Source of the DNA: Synechocystis salina LEGE 00031
Lineage (GTDB): Bacteria > Cyanobacteriota > Cyanobacteriia > Cyanobacteriales > Microcystaceae
Length of the DNA stretch: 64,000 nucleotides
Assembly (NCBI RefSeq): GCF_015207985.1
Contig: NZ_JADEVV010000012.1
Location: 1 to 64,000 of the forward strand
Direction: 5' to 3'
Shown: positions 53,927 through 63,738 of the stretch, in pieces
Position numbering within the stretch: position 1 is the stretch's first letter
How the letters are laid out: the number at the start of each line of letters is the position of its first letter
Notes under the pieces: model-generated
What the model was told of the DNA's origin: nothing
The model's database searches: none
Seen by the model: only the letters and a program-made list of their open reading frames with translations
Program-made: the position numbers and the translations under genes

Positions 53927-54933
53927 TGATGGTGGAAGAGCTAAATCTTTTTCCCCTCAATGCTTTGGTTATTCTAGGAGGATCTGCCTGGTTAGATTTT
54001 CTCTTGGGAGATCCCAAGTCTTGGTTACATCCAGTGCAATTGATTGGCTGGGCAATTAATTTTGCTAGTCAGCTAATTATCAAAAAAGTTACAGGCAAAA
54101 CTGCTAAGCGTTTATGGGGGATTTTTTTAGGATTAAAAATAATTATTGGCAGTGGCTTTCTAGCTTGGTTAATAGTTCACTTAGCTGAAAAATTCTCCCC
54201 TGTTTTAGCAATATTTATACAAATAGTGGGCGTTGCTAGTTGTTTTGCCGGTCATAGTTTAGCCCAGGCTGCTCGATCAGTGATCGAACCTTTAAAAATG
54301 AGGGATTTGTCCACTGCTCAACAGAAATTAGCCCTCTTCGTGGGCAGGGATACAGATAATTTATCGGAGACGGAGATTTTACGGGCCACCGTGGAAAGTG
54401 TGGCGGAAAATACGGTGGATGGGGTCACAGCGCCCCTTTTTTATGCCCTACTAGGACTAGCCATGCCTTTTATTGGCCCCTGGCCTTTGGCGATCGCCTA
54501 TAAAGCAGCCAGTACTTTGGATTCCATGGTGGGCTATAAACGGGAACCCTATACGGATTTAGGTTGGTTTAGTGCTCGGCTAGAAGATTACTTAACTTGG
54601 TTACCCTGTCGCCTCACCGTATTAATGCTGGCATTACTGTCGAAAAAACCGAGGCACATCTTGGCCATGGCCCGTCGAGACGGCCCCCTTGATCCCAGTC
54701 CCAATTCTGGTTGGAGCGAAGCTATTTATGCGGCCATTTTAGGAGTGCAACTGGGGGGCGATAACTATTACCAAGGGGTGTTGAAAAGCAAACCTTTATT
54801 AGGAGATGCAGTTCAGCCTTTAACCATAGGCAAAATCAGCCAAGGTTTATGGTATTCTCGCACGGTTTTCCTCTGGCAGTTGCTATTGGGATTGATGATA
54901 ATTTTAGCTATCCAAGCGGGTGCTATGCCTTAG
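53926..54933 (+). CDS. cobD: Adenosylcobinamide-phosphate synthase (CobD/CbiB)
   Basis: A 335-residue membrane protein that attaches the aminopropanol arm to adenosylcobyric acid. Conserved stretches include [19 protein letters not shown] near the start, [37 protein letters not shown] and [15 protein letters not shown]. The start overlaps the previous stop (TAATG). The TTG at 53911 is rejected. The 3' end overlaps the convergent prfB gene by 30 bp. Confidence 0.93.
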   Translation: MMVEELNLFPLNALVILGGSAWLDFLLGDPKSWLHPVQLIGWAINFASQLIIKKVTGKTAKRLWGIFLGLKIIIGSGFLAWLIVHLAEKFSPVLAIFIQIVGVASCFAGHSLAQAARSVIEPLKMRDLSTAQQKLALFVGRDTDNLSETEILRATVESVAENTVDGVTAPLFYALLGLAMPFIGPWPLAIAYKAASTLDSMVGYKREPYTDLGWFSARLEDYLTWLPCRLTVLMLALLSKKPRHILAMARRDGPLDPSPNSGWSEAIYAAILGVQLGGDNYYQGVLKSKPLLGDAVQPLTIGKISQGLWYSRTVFLWQLLLGLMIILAIQAGAMP

Positions 54934-56023
54934 GTAAGCCTCAATAAAATCGGACAATTCCCCGTCCATCACGCCACTCACATCGGTGGTTTCTAGGTTG
55001 GTGCGTAAATCCTTGACCAATTGGTAAGGGTGAAAAACATAGTTGCGGATTTGGGTACCCCAGGCCGCTTCCACCATATCTCCCCGAATTTCGGCGATCG
55101 CCTGGGCGCGTTGCTCTTCCAGCACAATCAATAGCTTAGCTTTGAGGATGGCCAGGGCTTTTTCTTTGTTTTGCAACTGGGAACGTTCCTGGGTACAGCG
55201 CACAGCTAAGCCCGTGGGTAGGTGAACAATCCGCACAGCAGTTTCTACTTTGTTCACATTTTGCCCTCCCTTACCCCCAGCCCTAGAGGTGGAAATATCT
55301 AGGTCTTTATCGGGAATATCCAAATTAATCGCCTCTTCCCCTAGCAATGGCATCACTTCCACCCCAGCAAAACTAGTTTGACGTTTACCGTTAGCGTTAA
55401 AAGGAGAAATTCGTACCAGTCGATGGGTACCCTTTTCGGATTTTAGGTAACCGTAGGCGTAGCGTCCTTCGATTTCCAACGTGACGGATTTTAAGCCCGC
55501 CTCATCCCCTTCGGAAATTTCTGCTAAATGGACTTTGTAACCCTGTTTTTCACTCCAGCGGGTGTACATCCGCAGTAACATTTCAGCCCAGTCCTGGGCA
55601 TCGGTGCCGCCGGCCCCGGCATTGATGGTTAACGTGGCTCCTTTCGCATCGTAGGGCCCAGACAATAATTGTTGCAGTTCCCAGCGGTCTAATTCTTTTT
55701 GCAGTTGCTCCAGGGTGGTTTCTGCTTCCGTTAACAGAGCCCCATCGTCCTCTAGTTCCAAAAGCTCCACAATGGCCTGGCTATCCTGCCATTGCTGTTG
55801 CCATGTATGCCATTGCTGCAATTGGGATTTGGTGTCGTTCAAGGTCTGGAGAACCTGTTGGGCTTGGTCAGTATCGTCCCAAAAATCTGGCTGGGCGGCG
55901 CACTGCTCCAAATCGTGAACTTTTGCTTTTAAACCCGGCAGGTCAAAGATAGTCCTGGGTTTGCCCCAGGCGGGAGGAGATTAACTCTAGGTTTCTTTTG
56001 AGGTCTGTTAATTCAGTGATCAT
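54904..56023 (-). CDS. prfB: Peptide chain release factor 2 with programmed +1 frameshift
   Basis: The first frame starts at ATG 56023 and reads [16 protein letters not shown] to QTQDYL, then TGA (55945-55943). The site is CTT TGA C, the classical RF2 frameshift; slipping +1 gives [16 protein letters not shown] and joins the long frame that ends at 54904. The total is about 372 residues. The RF2 tripeptide SPF (RISPFNANG) and the catalytic GGQ ([14 protein letters not shown]) are both present. An AGGA precedes the slip site by a few bases, as a stimulatory SD-like element. RF2 recognises UGA and UAA, so it autoregulates its own synthesis. Calling only the second ORF from an internal codon would lose 26+ residues. 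Confidence 0.95.
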
Positions 56024-56378
56024 TGGCAAAAAATGTTCTTTGGCGCCAACCCAAGTATATGGCCATTGGGTTTGCCCTGCACCGGGGGCGATTCATCAAC
56101 AAAGCTTATCATCTGTGTCAAGATTTGTTAATTTTGCTTGGCTAATCAAATTATTATCCCTATGATTTTGTAAATATAGATACAGAAAATATTCCTTTTG
56201 CTCCTAATTTACCTTGGAATGCGGTTGGTGGGGTCTAAAGTCTGTCCCTAAAGTTTCCCGTCTTTTTGGGAACTGGATGGAGGAGTTAGATAGCAGCCCA
56301 CCGGAAAATCCCTAGGAAGGATTGGGCCGGGAAGGTTTTCTAGACGGATTTTGCTGGTTAGTAAAACGGAGAGGACTT
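56024..56378. other. 355-bp intergenic region between prfB and the 56379 gene
   Basis: AT-rich, non-coding, divergent promoters expected. A small hairpin TTCCC / GGGAA with a T-rich loop lies near 56259-56272. Nothing else is recognised. Confidence 0.5.
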
Positions 56379-56624
56379 ATGTCGCCACAAACGAACCTGT
56401 TTAATGCAACGGCTTCGATGCCAGTCAATGATATGGCTGTGGGTTGGCATGCTTTTTGTCATATTACGTATAACCGAGACACCTGGGTAAAACTGCTGGA
56501 GACTCCTGGGGATTATGCCTTTGATGAAGCGAAGTTGCTTTGTCAGAATTCTGCTACCACTTGGGTTGCCTGGGTTCCAGACCATGGGGAAGTCGTTTTA
56601 GACCGCAGTAATTTTTATTGTTAA
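56379..56624 (+). CDS. Small conserved hypothetical protein
   Basis: An 81-residue soluble protein starting MSPQTNLFNATASMPVNDMA and ending WVAWVPDHGEVVLDRSNFYC. The frame opens at 56322, but GGAGAGGA just before the ATG at 56379 supports this start. Aromatic-rich with a WVAWVPDHGE motif I associate with unknown cyanobacterial proteins. Its stop directly abuts the convergent ClC gene stop. Confidence 0.7.
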   Translation: MSPQTNLFNATASMPVNDMAVGWHAFCHITYNRDTWVKLLETPGDYAFDEAKLLCQNSATTWVAWVPDHGEVVLDRSNFYC

Positions 56625-59312
56625 TTACTCAGCCAACTGGTCTGCCAGGGGAGGGGCGATCGCCGGAGGAGTATCCACTGGCCCCCGGAAGATAAACACG
56701 GTGGTGTTAGTTTGGGTGGCAATTTGAGTCGGTAGATTGCCGTGGATGACATTTTTCAGCAGCCCTTCCCGACTAGCTCCCAGCACGATCGCCGCACATT
56801 GGCGCATTTCCGCCAGGTCACTGAGGGCATCGGCGATGGAAGTGGAGCAAACTGGAATGGGAATAATCGGGCGTTGTAACTGTTCCGCCCACCTTTCCGC
56901 CAAAGTTTTCAGGTCATAAAAGGGATCGTAGCGCTGGGACTGTTGAGGCAGATAGACCTTGGAGATTAACAGTTGGGGATTATTTTCTTCTGGGTAGAGG
57001 GAAAACAGCGCCGGCAATAGGCTCAGCATCTGCTCAATGTTGGGACCCCCCGCCACCGGCATCAACCAGTGGGCCATGGGAGAGAGATAACGGGGATAGG
57101 CATGGACATTGGTGCCCTGTTTGACCATTAACAAAGAACAGGGGGCCTGGTCAATGAGGCGATCGGTGATGGCACCGAAAATTTGTCCCCCAATGGGCAT
57201 TTCCCCTTGCCACTCCAGAATTAGTAAGTCGCTGTGGCGGGTTCTGATGGTGTCAAGGATGGTGTCGGTAACGCTGAAGGCTAGTTTGATTTCCGTGTGG
57301 AGCAACACCCCTTGGTGCCGAGCAATGCGCTCTAATTTTTGCATCAGTTGCCGTTGCCTCTGCCATTGCACCCTTTGTACAGAAGGAGATTGGGCCTTGG
57401 ATACCTTCACCACCTGCAAACAGTCAATTTCGTAGTTTTGCTTTTTGGCGATCGCCGCCGCAATTTGGAATAGCACCAAGGCGCTGTTGGGGTCTCGGAT
57501 CGGTAACAAAATACGCCCTTCCCCCACCAATGGCGATCGGGTTTGGTACACGCTGTAGGCAGGATGGGGAGGATGGATAATTTGCCCCCCTAGTTGACTC
57601 ACCTCTTCACGAATAATGTCTGTGCGGGTGATAATACCCACCAATTTGTTATCCCCTTCCACCACCGGCAAGCGGGAAAGTTGATAGCGGTTGAGTAAAT
57701 AAAGCACATCACTGAGGGGCGCTTCCGGGTCCACGGTGATCGGATTGGGGGTCATGATTTGCTTGAGGGCAATGTGCACCGACTCCTGGGCCGCATTGGC
57801 CAAATCCGTTTGGGTAAATACCCCCACCAATTTTCCCCCCTGCACCACAGGAAAACCCCGGTGATGGGAATTGGACATAATTGGCAGCACCTGGGCTAAG
57901 GTTAAACTCTGCTCCAAGCTTTCCACATCGGTTTTCATTACCTGATGGGCCCGAATATCGGCCAAAAAGTCGTGGTCTGGCTTTTCCTCCGCTAAAAAGA
58001 TCCCCTTGGTTTCCAGTAAATGGTCATAAAGAGAACGGGGAAATAGACTTTCCGCCACTAGATAGGAGGTGGCACAGGCCACCATGAGGGGCAACACTAC
58101 ATTAAAGTTGCCGGTTAGTTCAAACACAATGATGATCGCCGTCACCGGCACCCGCACCACACTGGTAAAAAACGCCCCCATCCCCGCCAACGCAAAGGTG
58201 GTTTGGGTGATCTGGTCTTGCCAATGATTGCCAAATTCCCCCACTAGATAGCCCAAGGCCGAACCCATTACCAGGGCCGGCGCAAACAGTCCCCCCGGCG
58301 CATCGGTGCTGTAGGCCAAAATGGTCAAAATAAAATGGGCCACTAGAGTCAAAATTACTTGATGCCAACTCAGCTCCCCGGAGGTGACAAATTCCCTCAG
58401 TCCCGCATTGTCCCGAAAAAAGCTCGGCAAGAGGGCGATCGCCACTCCAGAAATTAACCCCACTACCCCAATGCGAATAGCTAGGGATAGGTTTTGTTTT
58501 CTTTGCCAGCTTTGTAAGGAGAGAATACTGCGGTTGAGCAACACCCCCAAAATTCCCGCCAAAATCCCCAACAATAGATAGAAGGGAATTTCCGCCATGG
58601 TGAAATCCACCTTTGGACTATTACCCAAGCTGTGGGCCAGATTAAGGTCACTGGATTGAAACACCAAAGAAGTGACAGCCCCCACAAAGGAAGCCACGAT
58701 CGCCGTTTCTAAGGTCAAGCTGGACACATCCCGCATCAACTCTTCCACCACAAATAAAACCCCCGCAATGGGAGTGGTGAAACCCGCGGCTAGTCCTGCC
58801 GCCGCCCCGGCCGCAATCATTTGCCGACGATGTTCCGGGGAAGTGGGAAACCAACGACTCAATTGGGCCGCCAAGGCCGCACCAATATGCACCGTGGGGG
58901 CTCTCCTTCCTAAGGTCATGCCTCCCCCCAACACCAGCACCGTACCCACCAGTTTCACCACGGCCACTTGCCAGTTCAGGGGAATGGGATAGCGGGCCAG
59001 GGCCGCCTTGACCTGGGGAATACCGCCGCCCCCCGCCGGCCGGGAAAATTGTTCGATCAATATTCCCGCTAAACTACCAAATACCAAACCAAAGCAGGGC
59101 AACACCCAAATGGCCCCGTAGGTATCGGCTAAGCTTAAACGGGTAGACCCCAGCCAATTAACTCCACTTTTGATCACCAAGGCCGCTAGAGCAGAGACAA
59201 ATCCAATCACACAGGCTTCGGCGATCGCATAACGGCTATCGATGGCAGTGCGGCCATAGTGTCGGGACCGTAACCATTGAAGCCACCGTTGCCAAAGGGG
59301 AAACCAAGCCAT
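56625..59312 (-). CDS. ClC-type anion transporter fused to CBS and universal-stress domains
   Basis: An 895-residue protein. Residues 30-430 are a ClC membrane domain. The three selectivity-filter signatures read GGGIP at 95-99 (usually GSGIP), GRRAP at 135-139 (usually GREGP) and [11 protein letters not shown] near 340. The internal proton-glutamate region FVVEELM is at 187-193. Two CBS domains follow at about 455-570 ([38 protein letters not shown]). The rest, about 595-885, looks like two UspA-type domains ([37 protein letters not shown]). The gating glutamate is absent, which should alter or abolish proton coupling. Confidence 0.9.
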   Translation of the reverse strand: MAWFPLWQRWLQWLRSRHYGRTAIDSRYAIAEACVIGFVSALAALVIKSGVNWLGSTRLSLADTYGAIWVLPCFGLVFGSLAGILIEQFSRPAGGGGIPQVKAALARYPIPLNWQVAVVKLVGTVLVLGGGMTLGRRAPTVHIGAALAAQLSRWFPTSPEHRRQMIAAGAAAGLAAGFTTPIAGVLFVVEELMRDVSSLTLETAIVASFVGAVTSLVFQSSDLNLAHSLGNSPKVDFTMAEIPFYLLLGILAGILGVLLNRSILSLQSWQRKQNLSLAIRIGVVGLISGVAIALLPSFFRDNAGLREFVTSGELSWHQVILTLVAHFILTILAYSTDAPGGLFAPALVMGSALGYLVGEFGNHWQDQITQTTFALAGMGAFFTSVVRVPVTAIIIVFELTGNFNVVLPLMVACATSYLVAESLFPRSLYDHLLETKGIFLAEEKPDHDFLADIRAHQVMKTDVESLEQSLTLAQVLPIMSNSHHRGFPVVQGGKLVGVFTQTDLANAAQESVHIALKQIMTPNPITVDPEAPLSDVLYLLNRYQLSRLPVVEGDNKLVGIITRTDIIREEVSQLGGQIIHPPHPAYSVYQTRSPLVGEGRILLPIRDPNSALVLFQIAAAIAKKQNYEIDCLQVVKVSKAQSPSVQRVQWQRQRQLMQKLERIARHQGVLLHTEIKLAFSVTDTILDTIRTRHSDLLILEWQGEMPIGGQIFGAITDRLIDQAPCSLLMVKQGTNVHAYPRYLSPMAHWLMPVAGGPNIEQMLSLLPALFSLYPEENNPQLLISKVYLPQQSQRYDPFYDLKTLAERWAEQLQRPIIPIPVCSTSIADALSDLAEMRQCAAIVLGASREGLLKNVIHGNLPTQIATQTNTTVFIFRGPVDTPPAIAPPLADQLAE

Positions 59313-59423
59313 GGGGAGAGAATTGCTAAAACAGTTTTAGGGCAAATTTGGGGATCGCGTCGCCATCCGGCAATCAGTTTGTTACAATAACAGCGGTCAC
59401 CACAGCCTTTGAAGAGAGCGTCT

Positions 59424-59927
59424 TTGAGCCAAGTTGTTAATATCCCTACCCTAGATACCTTAGCGCAGGAACTGGCCGCTATTCAGCAAACTGGTTCTAA
59501 ACGCATTGCCCTATTGGGATCTCGCCATGTGCCGATAACCCACCAACAGTTGATCGAAATGATGAGCTATGCCTTGGTTTTGGGCGGCAATCACCTGGTC
59601 ACATCCGGTGCTACGGGCACCAACTCCGCTGTTATTAAGGGAGCCATGCGGGCCGATCCTAATTTGCTCACGGTAATTTTGCCCCAAAGTTTAGACCGCC
59701 AGCCGAGGGAGTCCCGTAATCAGTTGGGGCAAGTGATTCATCTGGTGGAAAATACCGAAAATGATAGTCTTTCCCTGGGGGAAGCGAGTACCATTTGTAA
59801 CCGAGAAATTGTCAGCCGTTGTCAGCAGTTGATTTGCTTTGCTTTTCACGAGAGTCACACCCTGTTGCAGACCTGTGCAGAAGCAGAGGAGCAAAGGAAA
59901 CTGGTCACTCTGTTCTATTTTGATTAG
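59424..59927 (+). CDS. Rossmann-fold protein, DprA/LOG-like
   Basis: About 167 residues. RIALLGSRHVPITHQQLIEM, then LVTSGATGTNSAVIKGA and LTVILPQSLDRQPRES, have the nucleotide-binding look of the DprA/LOG superfamily, but without the full PGGxGTxxE of LOG or the DprA RxxxG(N/D)R set. No ATG is available: TTG at 59409 and TTG at 59424 compete, and the latter has a GAAGAGAG SD at 6 nt. It is divergent from the ClC gene. A PIN toxin gene begins 21 bp after it. Confidence 0.65.
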   Translation: MSQVVNIPTLDTLAQELAAIQQTGSKRIALLGSRHVPITHQQLIEMMSYALVLGGNHLVTSGATGTNSAVIKGAMRADPNLLTVILPQSLDRQPRESRNQLGQVIHLVENTENDSLSLGEASTICNREIVSRCQQLICFAFHESHTLLQTCAEAEEQRKLVTLFYFD

Positions 59928-59947
59928 AATTTGATCGGTGAATTTTA

Positions 59948-60385
59948 ATGCTAATTTACCTCGATATGTGTACTTTACAGCGTCCTCTAGATGCCAGAAC
60001 ACATATCAGGGTAGCAGTTGAAGCTGAAGCAATTTTGAATGTCCTCGTACTTTGGGAATCAGGGCAAGTTAAATTGGTTTCTTCGCCAGCTTTGGTGTTT
60101 GAAGCAAATAAAATCAGATCACCAATTAGAAAGGCTTACATTGCAGAAATTTTGTTGAAGACAGATGTGTTTGTGCCAGGGAGCGCCGACATTGCACAGT
60201 ACGCACAGGAGCTTGAGGGTATGGGGATCAAAACTTTGGATGCACTACATTTAGCCTTCTCAATTAAAGCAGAGTCAAAATACTTTTGCACCTGTGACGA
60301 TAGATTTTTGAAACGAGCCAAAAGTTTGGATACCAGACCAACCAAAGTTGTTTCTCCTTTAGAATTAATTGCGGAGTTCTCTTAA
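59948..60385 (+). CDS. PIN-domain protein, VapC-like toxin
   Basis: A 145-residue PIN domain: LIYLDMCTLQRPLDART with D6, an acidic VFEANKIR helix (E), then GIKTLDALHLAFSIK (D) and FCTCDDRFLKRAK (D). All catalytic acids look present. Its stop overlaps the start of the small downstream gene (TAATG), the reverse of the usual antitoxin-first order. Confidence 0.82.
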   Translation: MLIYLDMCTLQRPLDARTHIRVAVEAEAILNVLVLWESGQVKLVSSPALVFEANKIRSPIRKAYIAEILLKTDVFVPGSADIAQYAQELEGMGIKTLDALHLAFSIKAESKYFCTCDDRFLKRAKSLDTRPTKVVSPLELIAEFS

Positions 60386-60594
60386 TGATTACTGAAACGA
60401 AAAATCTCAGCGAAATCACCCAACAAGCCATAGAAATTCTCTTTAAAGAGGTTGGTATCTCCAATACGATCCGTTTTTTGAATCAGTTTTCGATGGGATA
60501 CGGAAACTATACGGAGGAGCGGAGGGACTTGTTTGAAGATTTAACTATGGAACAGTTTTTGTCGGAGATGGAAAATCTGGATCTTGACAAATAA
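60385..60594 (+). CDS. Putative antitoxin of the PIN toxin at 59948
   Basis: A 69-residue acidic protein starting MITETKNLSEITQQAIEILF and ending EQFLSEMENLDLDK. No DNA-binding motif is evident. Its overlap of one base with the toxin gene and its size make it the likely neutralising partner. It lies 6 bp before the DUF58 gene, so a transcript could run through all three. Confidence 0.65.
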   Translation: MITETKNLSEITQQAIEILFKEVGISNTIRFLNQFSMGYGNYTEERRDLFEDLTMEQFLSEMENLDLDK

Positions 60595-60600
60595 AAATAT

Positions 60601-61779
60601 ATGAAATCATTGAATTTTGCTGATTGGTTGGAAAGGCGTTGGGTGACCCCTTCCTATGCTGGCTGGTTACTTTTGGTGCTGGCCATCTGCCTATTTGGTG
60701 CCGCCACTAACTCCATGGCTGGTTGGCTTTATGTCATCAGTGGCATTAGTTTTGCTCTGTTGATCATTGCGGCCATTCTCCCCAGGCGATCGATCCGGCA
60801 GTTGGAATTAGAGCGTTTTCCGATCCAGCCAGTAAGTGCGGGGGAAGATTTGACCATTACCCTCCGGCTCCACAATAACCACAAGCAACCCAAAAGTTTA
60901 CTCCAGGTGTGGGATCTATTGCCCTCGGAACTAGGACGGCCTCAAGGTAAGGCGATCGAACTTGTGCCCCCCAAGGATTTTTACCAATGGAGCTATTTCC
61001 AGCCTACTCAAAAACGAGGGGTGTACCACTGGCAAGATTTGCAGTTACGCACCGGCACTCCTTTAGGTTTATTTTGGTGTCGCCGTAGTCGGTCTGTTCC
61101 TGCCAAGGCTATTGTGTATCCCCAGGTACTCAAGCTTCAGCAATGTCCTTTGGTGGATGCCATTGGGGCGGAGGATCAGGATCGGATATATAGCGATCGC
61201 CATTATCAAGCTGCGACGGAGGGAATGACTAAAACTTTGCGGGCCTACCGTTTTGGTGATCCCACCAGACTGATCCATTGGCGCAGTAGTGCCCGATTTG
61301 ACCAATTTATGGTGCGGGAATTAGAAGTAGTGACGGGGGGGCAGGAGTTGGTCATCTGTCTTGATAGTGGTGCTTTATGGCAAGCAGAAATTTTTGAGCA
61401 GGCCGTCATTGCAGCGGCTTCCCTCTACTTCTACGCTGTGCGAGCCCAGTTGAATGTACGACTCTGGACAGCGGGGGCTGGCTTAATCTCAGGTGGGCGA
61501 TCGGTATTAGAAGCCCTGGCAGCGGTGCAAATGAACGAAGCAGTCCAGCATGAACTACCCCAAAAGATTCCCCTGTTATTGCTTACTAGTAGGGCAGAAA
61601 GTATGACAGCTTTAGCCAGCCATAGCCGTTGGCTTTATTTTGCTTCCCCGGATGAATTATCATTATCCGCCCCCCGCTCTGCCCTTTGTGCTGGCTTGAT
61701 GGTTGAGCATGGTAAAGATTTGTCTCAACAATTGCAGCGACCTCCGAATTTTTCCCAAGGATCTTTAGCTAAGGCTTAA
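60601..61779 (+). CDS. DUF58-domain membrane protein
   Basis: A 392-residue protein. Two N-terminal membrane helices (AGWLLLVLAICLFGAATNSM near 20-39 and WLYVISGISFALLIIAAILP near 42-61). The DUF58 signature GDPTRLIHWRSSARFDQFMV is at about 220-239, and a vWA-like segment ELVICLDSGALW follows. DUF58 proteins often accompany MoxR-type ATPases. None is in this window. Function unknown. Confidence 0.85.
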   Translation: MKSLNFADWLERRWVTPSYAGWLLLVLAICLFGAATNSMAGWLYVISGISFALLIIAAILPRRSIRQLELERFPIQPVSAGEDLTITLRLHNNHKQPKSLLQVWDLLPSELGRPQGKAIELVPPKDFYQWSYFQPTQKRGVYHWQDLQLRTGTPLGLFWCRRSRSVPAKAIVYPQVLKLQQCPLVDAIGAEDQDRIYSDRHYQAATEGMTKTLRAYRFGDPTRLIHWRSSARFDQFMVRELEVVTGGQELVICLDSGALWQAEIFEQAVIAAASLYFYAVRAQLNVRLWTAGAGLISGGRSVLEALAAVQMNEAVQHELPQKIPLLLLTSRAESMTALASHSRWLYFASPDELSLSAPRSALCAGLMVEHGKDLSQQLQRPPNFSQGSLAKA

Positions 61780-61857
61780 AATAATACGTGTTTATGCTGA
61801 ATGTGTGCTGGGTCACTCCATAAGGAATGGTGTTAGAGTAATCCTATCGGCCACGAT

Positions 61858-62451
61858 ATGCCCCCCCCAGGGTTTTATTTCTCGTCAGGTTCAGCTATGT
61901 TCAACGCTATTTCACCACCATTTCGACCCCGCAGTGCCTTGCTGTGGAATTTGATTCGTCAGTCTCCATCTGCCCATCACAAAAGTGACAGTGATGGCGA
62001 TCTGGGTTTCACCATGTTTGAAGTGCTGATTGCTTTAATGATTTCCTTTCTATTCCTGACAGGAACTCTGAATACCATGGTGATGGCAACAGTAATGCGG
62101 GTTAAAGCAGAAAGACAGGCTGAGGCAGGCTATTGGATCAAAGAGGATTTGGAACGGGTTCGATCTGATGCGGCTGCCTTTTCTGATGTAAGCAATTGCC
62201 CCAATGTTGGTGAGAATTATTCTAATACAGGAACAATGGCGGCTAATGATGGTATTCCCCCGATGGTAACAAGTACAAGGACAATTTTGGGGAGGAATGC
62301 AACGATGACTCGTGATGTTGCTTTCAGTGGAAATGTCGTTTCTCTTAACTATAGAGTCAGAAACACTGAAATTACAGATGCCGACAAAAATGTTCTTGCC
62401 AGTCTTTACACCGAAGTTCTTCCGGCCGCCGCTCTTACCTGTGGTCCGTAG
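61858..62451 (+). CDS. Type IV prepilin-like protein (PilA5-like)
   Basis: A 197-residue product (184 from the ATG at 61897, which may be the real start). An unusually long leader of about 50 residues ends at GFTMFEVLIALMISFLFLTG, the class III prepilin cleavage site and N-terminal helix with Glu at mature position 5. The C-terminal domain has a Cys pair (CPNVGENYS and ALTCGP). This is likely a minor pilin, processed by PilD. It is the first of four consecutive prepilin genes on the plus strand. Confidence 0.85.
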   Translation: MPPPGFYFSSGSAMFNAISPPFRPRSALLWNLIRQSPSAHHKSDSDGDLGFTMFEVLIALMISFLFLTGTLNTMVMATVMRVKAERQAEAGYWIKEDLERVRSDAAAFSDVSNCPNVGENYSNTGTMAANDGIPPMVTSTRTILGRNATMTRDVAFSGNVVSLNYRVRNTEITDADKNVLASLYTEVLPAAALTCGP

Positions 62452-62505
62452 GCGAGGCAAATTGATGGTAACGGATTTAAAAATAATCTATGTTGAGGAT
62501 GGTTC

Positions 62506-63057
62506 ATGATGACAAGAAGTTATGGTGCTAGGCTTCCTTCAAAAATCCTTTGTAGCTCTCCCGCCAGGGCATCTCACCAAGGATGGACACTGATAGAAGT
62601 GGCAGTGGTTGCTGTCATCGTCAGTATTTTAGCATCCTTGGCTTTGCCAAGCTTTGGCAAGATGCAGGCCAGAAATCAGCTCCGGGGGGCTATGGCCCAG
62701 GTACAGGGGGCATTTCAGGAAGCCCAAAGAAATGCAATTAAAAAAGGCTCCAGTTGTGTGGTGGATGTTAACACTACCAATAGAACAATCAGGCAAAACA
62801 GCGCAAGTTCAAATAATGGTTGCATTCCCAATCCGGTTAGCATACCAACCAATCAGAGCATCACAATGTCATCTCCCTCTGGCACCACAAGTGTTACATT
62901 CTCCTACAAAGGCAATCCCAGTGCGTCAACCGACCAAACTATAGTTCTATCCCATGAAATAACGAGCTTGGAACCTCGTTGTCTTGTGATAGCTTCCGGG
63001 ATAGGCATTATGCGCTCCGGTTATTATCAAGGAATGACTTGTACCCCTGCCCCATGA
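62506..63057 (+). CDS. Type IV prepilin-like protein (PilA6-like, GspH-type)
   Basis: A 183-residue product. The cleavage site is QGWTLIEVAVVAVIVSILAS at residues about 26-45, with W in place of the usual F at mature position 1, followed by PSFGKMQARNQLRGAMAQVQ typical of GspH/FimT minor pilins. Cysteines fall near 93, 105, 159 and 179. The sequence is related to the next gene, consistent with tandem duplication. Confidence 0.87.
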   Translation: MMTRSYGARLPSKILCSSPARASHQGWTLIEVAVVAVIVSILASLALPSFGKMQARNQLRGAMAQVQGAFQEAQRNAIKKGSSCVVDVNTTNRTIRQNSASSNNGCIPNPVSIPTNQSITMSSPSGTTSVTFSYKGNPSASTDQTIVLSHEITSLEPRCLVIASGIGIMRSGYYQGMTCTPAP

Positions 63058-63169
63058 AGATTAGAATTCTGGCTTCGTGAAGAATTGCTGAGATATCTCC
63101 CGGACCGCTGTTTTTATTTGAGATAATAAATATACTAAAAGCTAATGATCTCGTCGGAGATGTTAGCCT

Positions 63170-63727
63170 ATGGTCAGTCGCACTATTTTTTACCTATTTT
63201 TCAAGCTGTTTGATCGACATCGAAAAAAATCACTTGGTTGGACTTTGATTGAAGTGGGAACAGTAGCAGTGATAGTGGGAATTTTAGCGAGTTTGGCAAT
63301 ACCGTCATTTATGAGAATGAAGGCCAGAATGGACACTAGAAATGGGATTGACACCCTCAAGCAAACTTTACAGCAAGCCCAGCGTAATGCCATTAAAATG
63401 GGCAAGGAATGTCGAGTGCAATTATCGCCCAGCAGTAGTCCCCCTAAGATCCTTCTTGATAATGATCCAAGGTACAGCGGCTGTTTGCCCTATCGAGAAG
63501 TGCCACTGGAAAATGTAGCATTCCATCATAACTTCCCCGGTCCTAATATTCGCTTTTCCTATAAGGGCAATTCGACTAATTTAGGTACGATGGTAATAGA
63601 GTCAAAAAATGTGACGGGGATTCGCTATTGCTTAGTAATGTCAAATATGATTGGCATGATGCGTACTGGTAATTACTCGGAGGCACCTCCCACCATTGGG
63701 TCTTCCCATTGCCAGAGAGATGTTTAG
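63170..63727 (+). CDS. Type IV prepilin-like protein (GspH/FimT-type)
   Basis: A 185-residue product with cleavage site LGWTLIEVGTVAVIVGILAS, again with Trp at mature position 1, and the core PSFMRMKARMDTRNGIDTLK. A later stretch FSYKGN is shared with the preceding protein, supporting duplication. Cysteines near 75, 104, 154 and 181. Probably a minor pilin. Confidence 0.87.
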   Translation: MVSRTIFYLFFKLFDRHRKKSLGWTLIEVGTVAVIVGILASLAIPSFMRMKARMDTRNGIDTLKQTLQQAQRNAIKMGKECRVQLSPSSSPPKILLDNDPRYSGCLPYREVPLENVAFHHNFPGPNIRFSYKGNSTNLGTMVIESKNVTGIRYCLVMSNMIGMMRTGNYSEAPPTIGSSHCQRDV

Positions 63728-63738
63728 GAGAACTCGCT

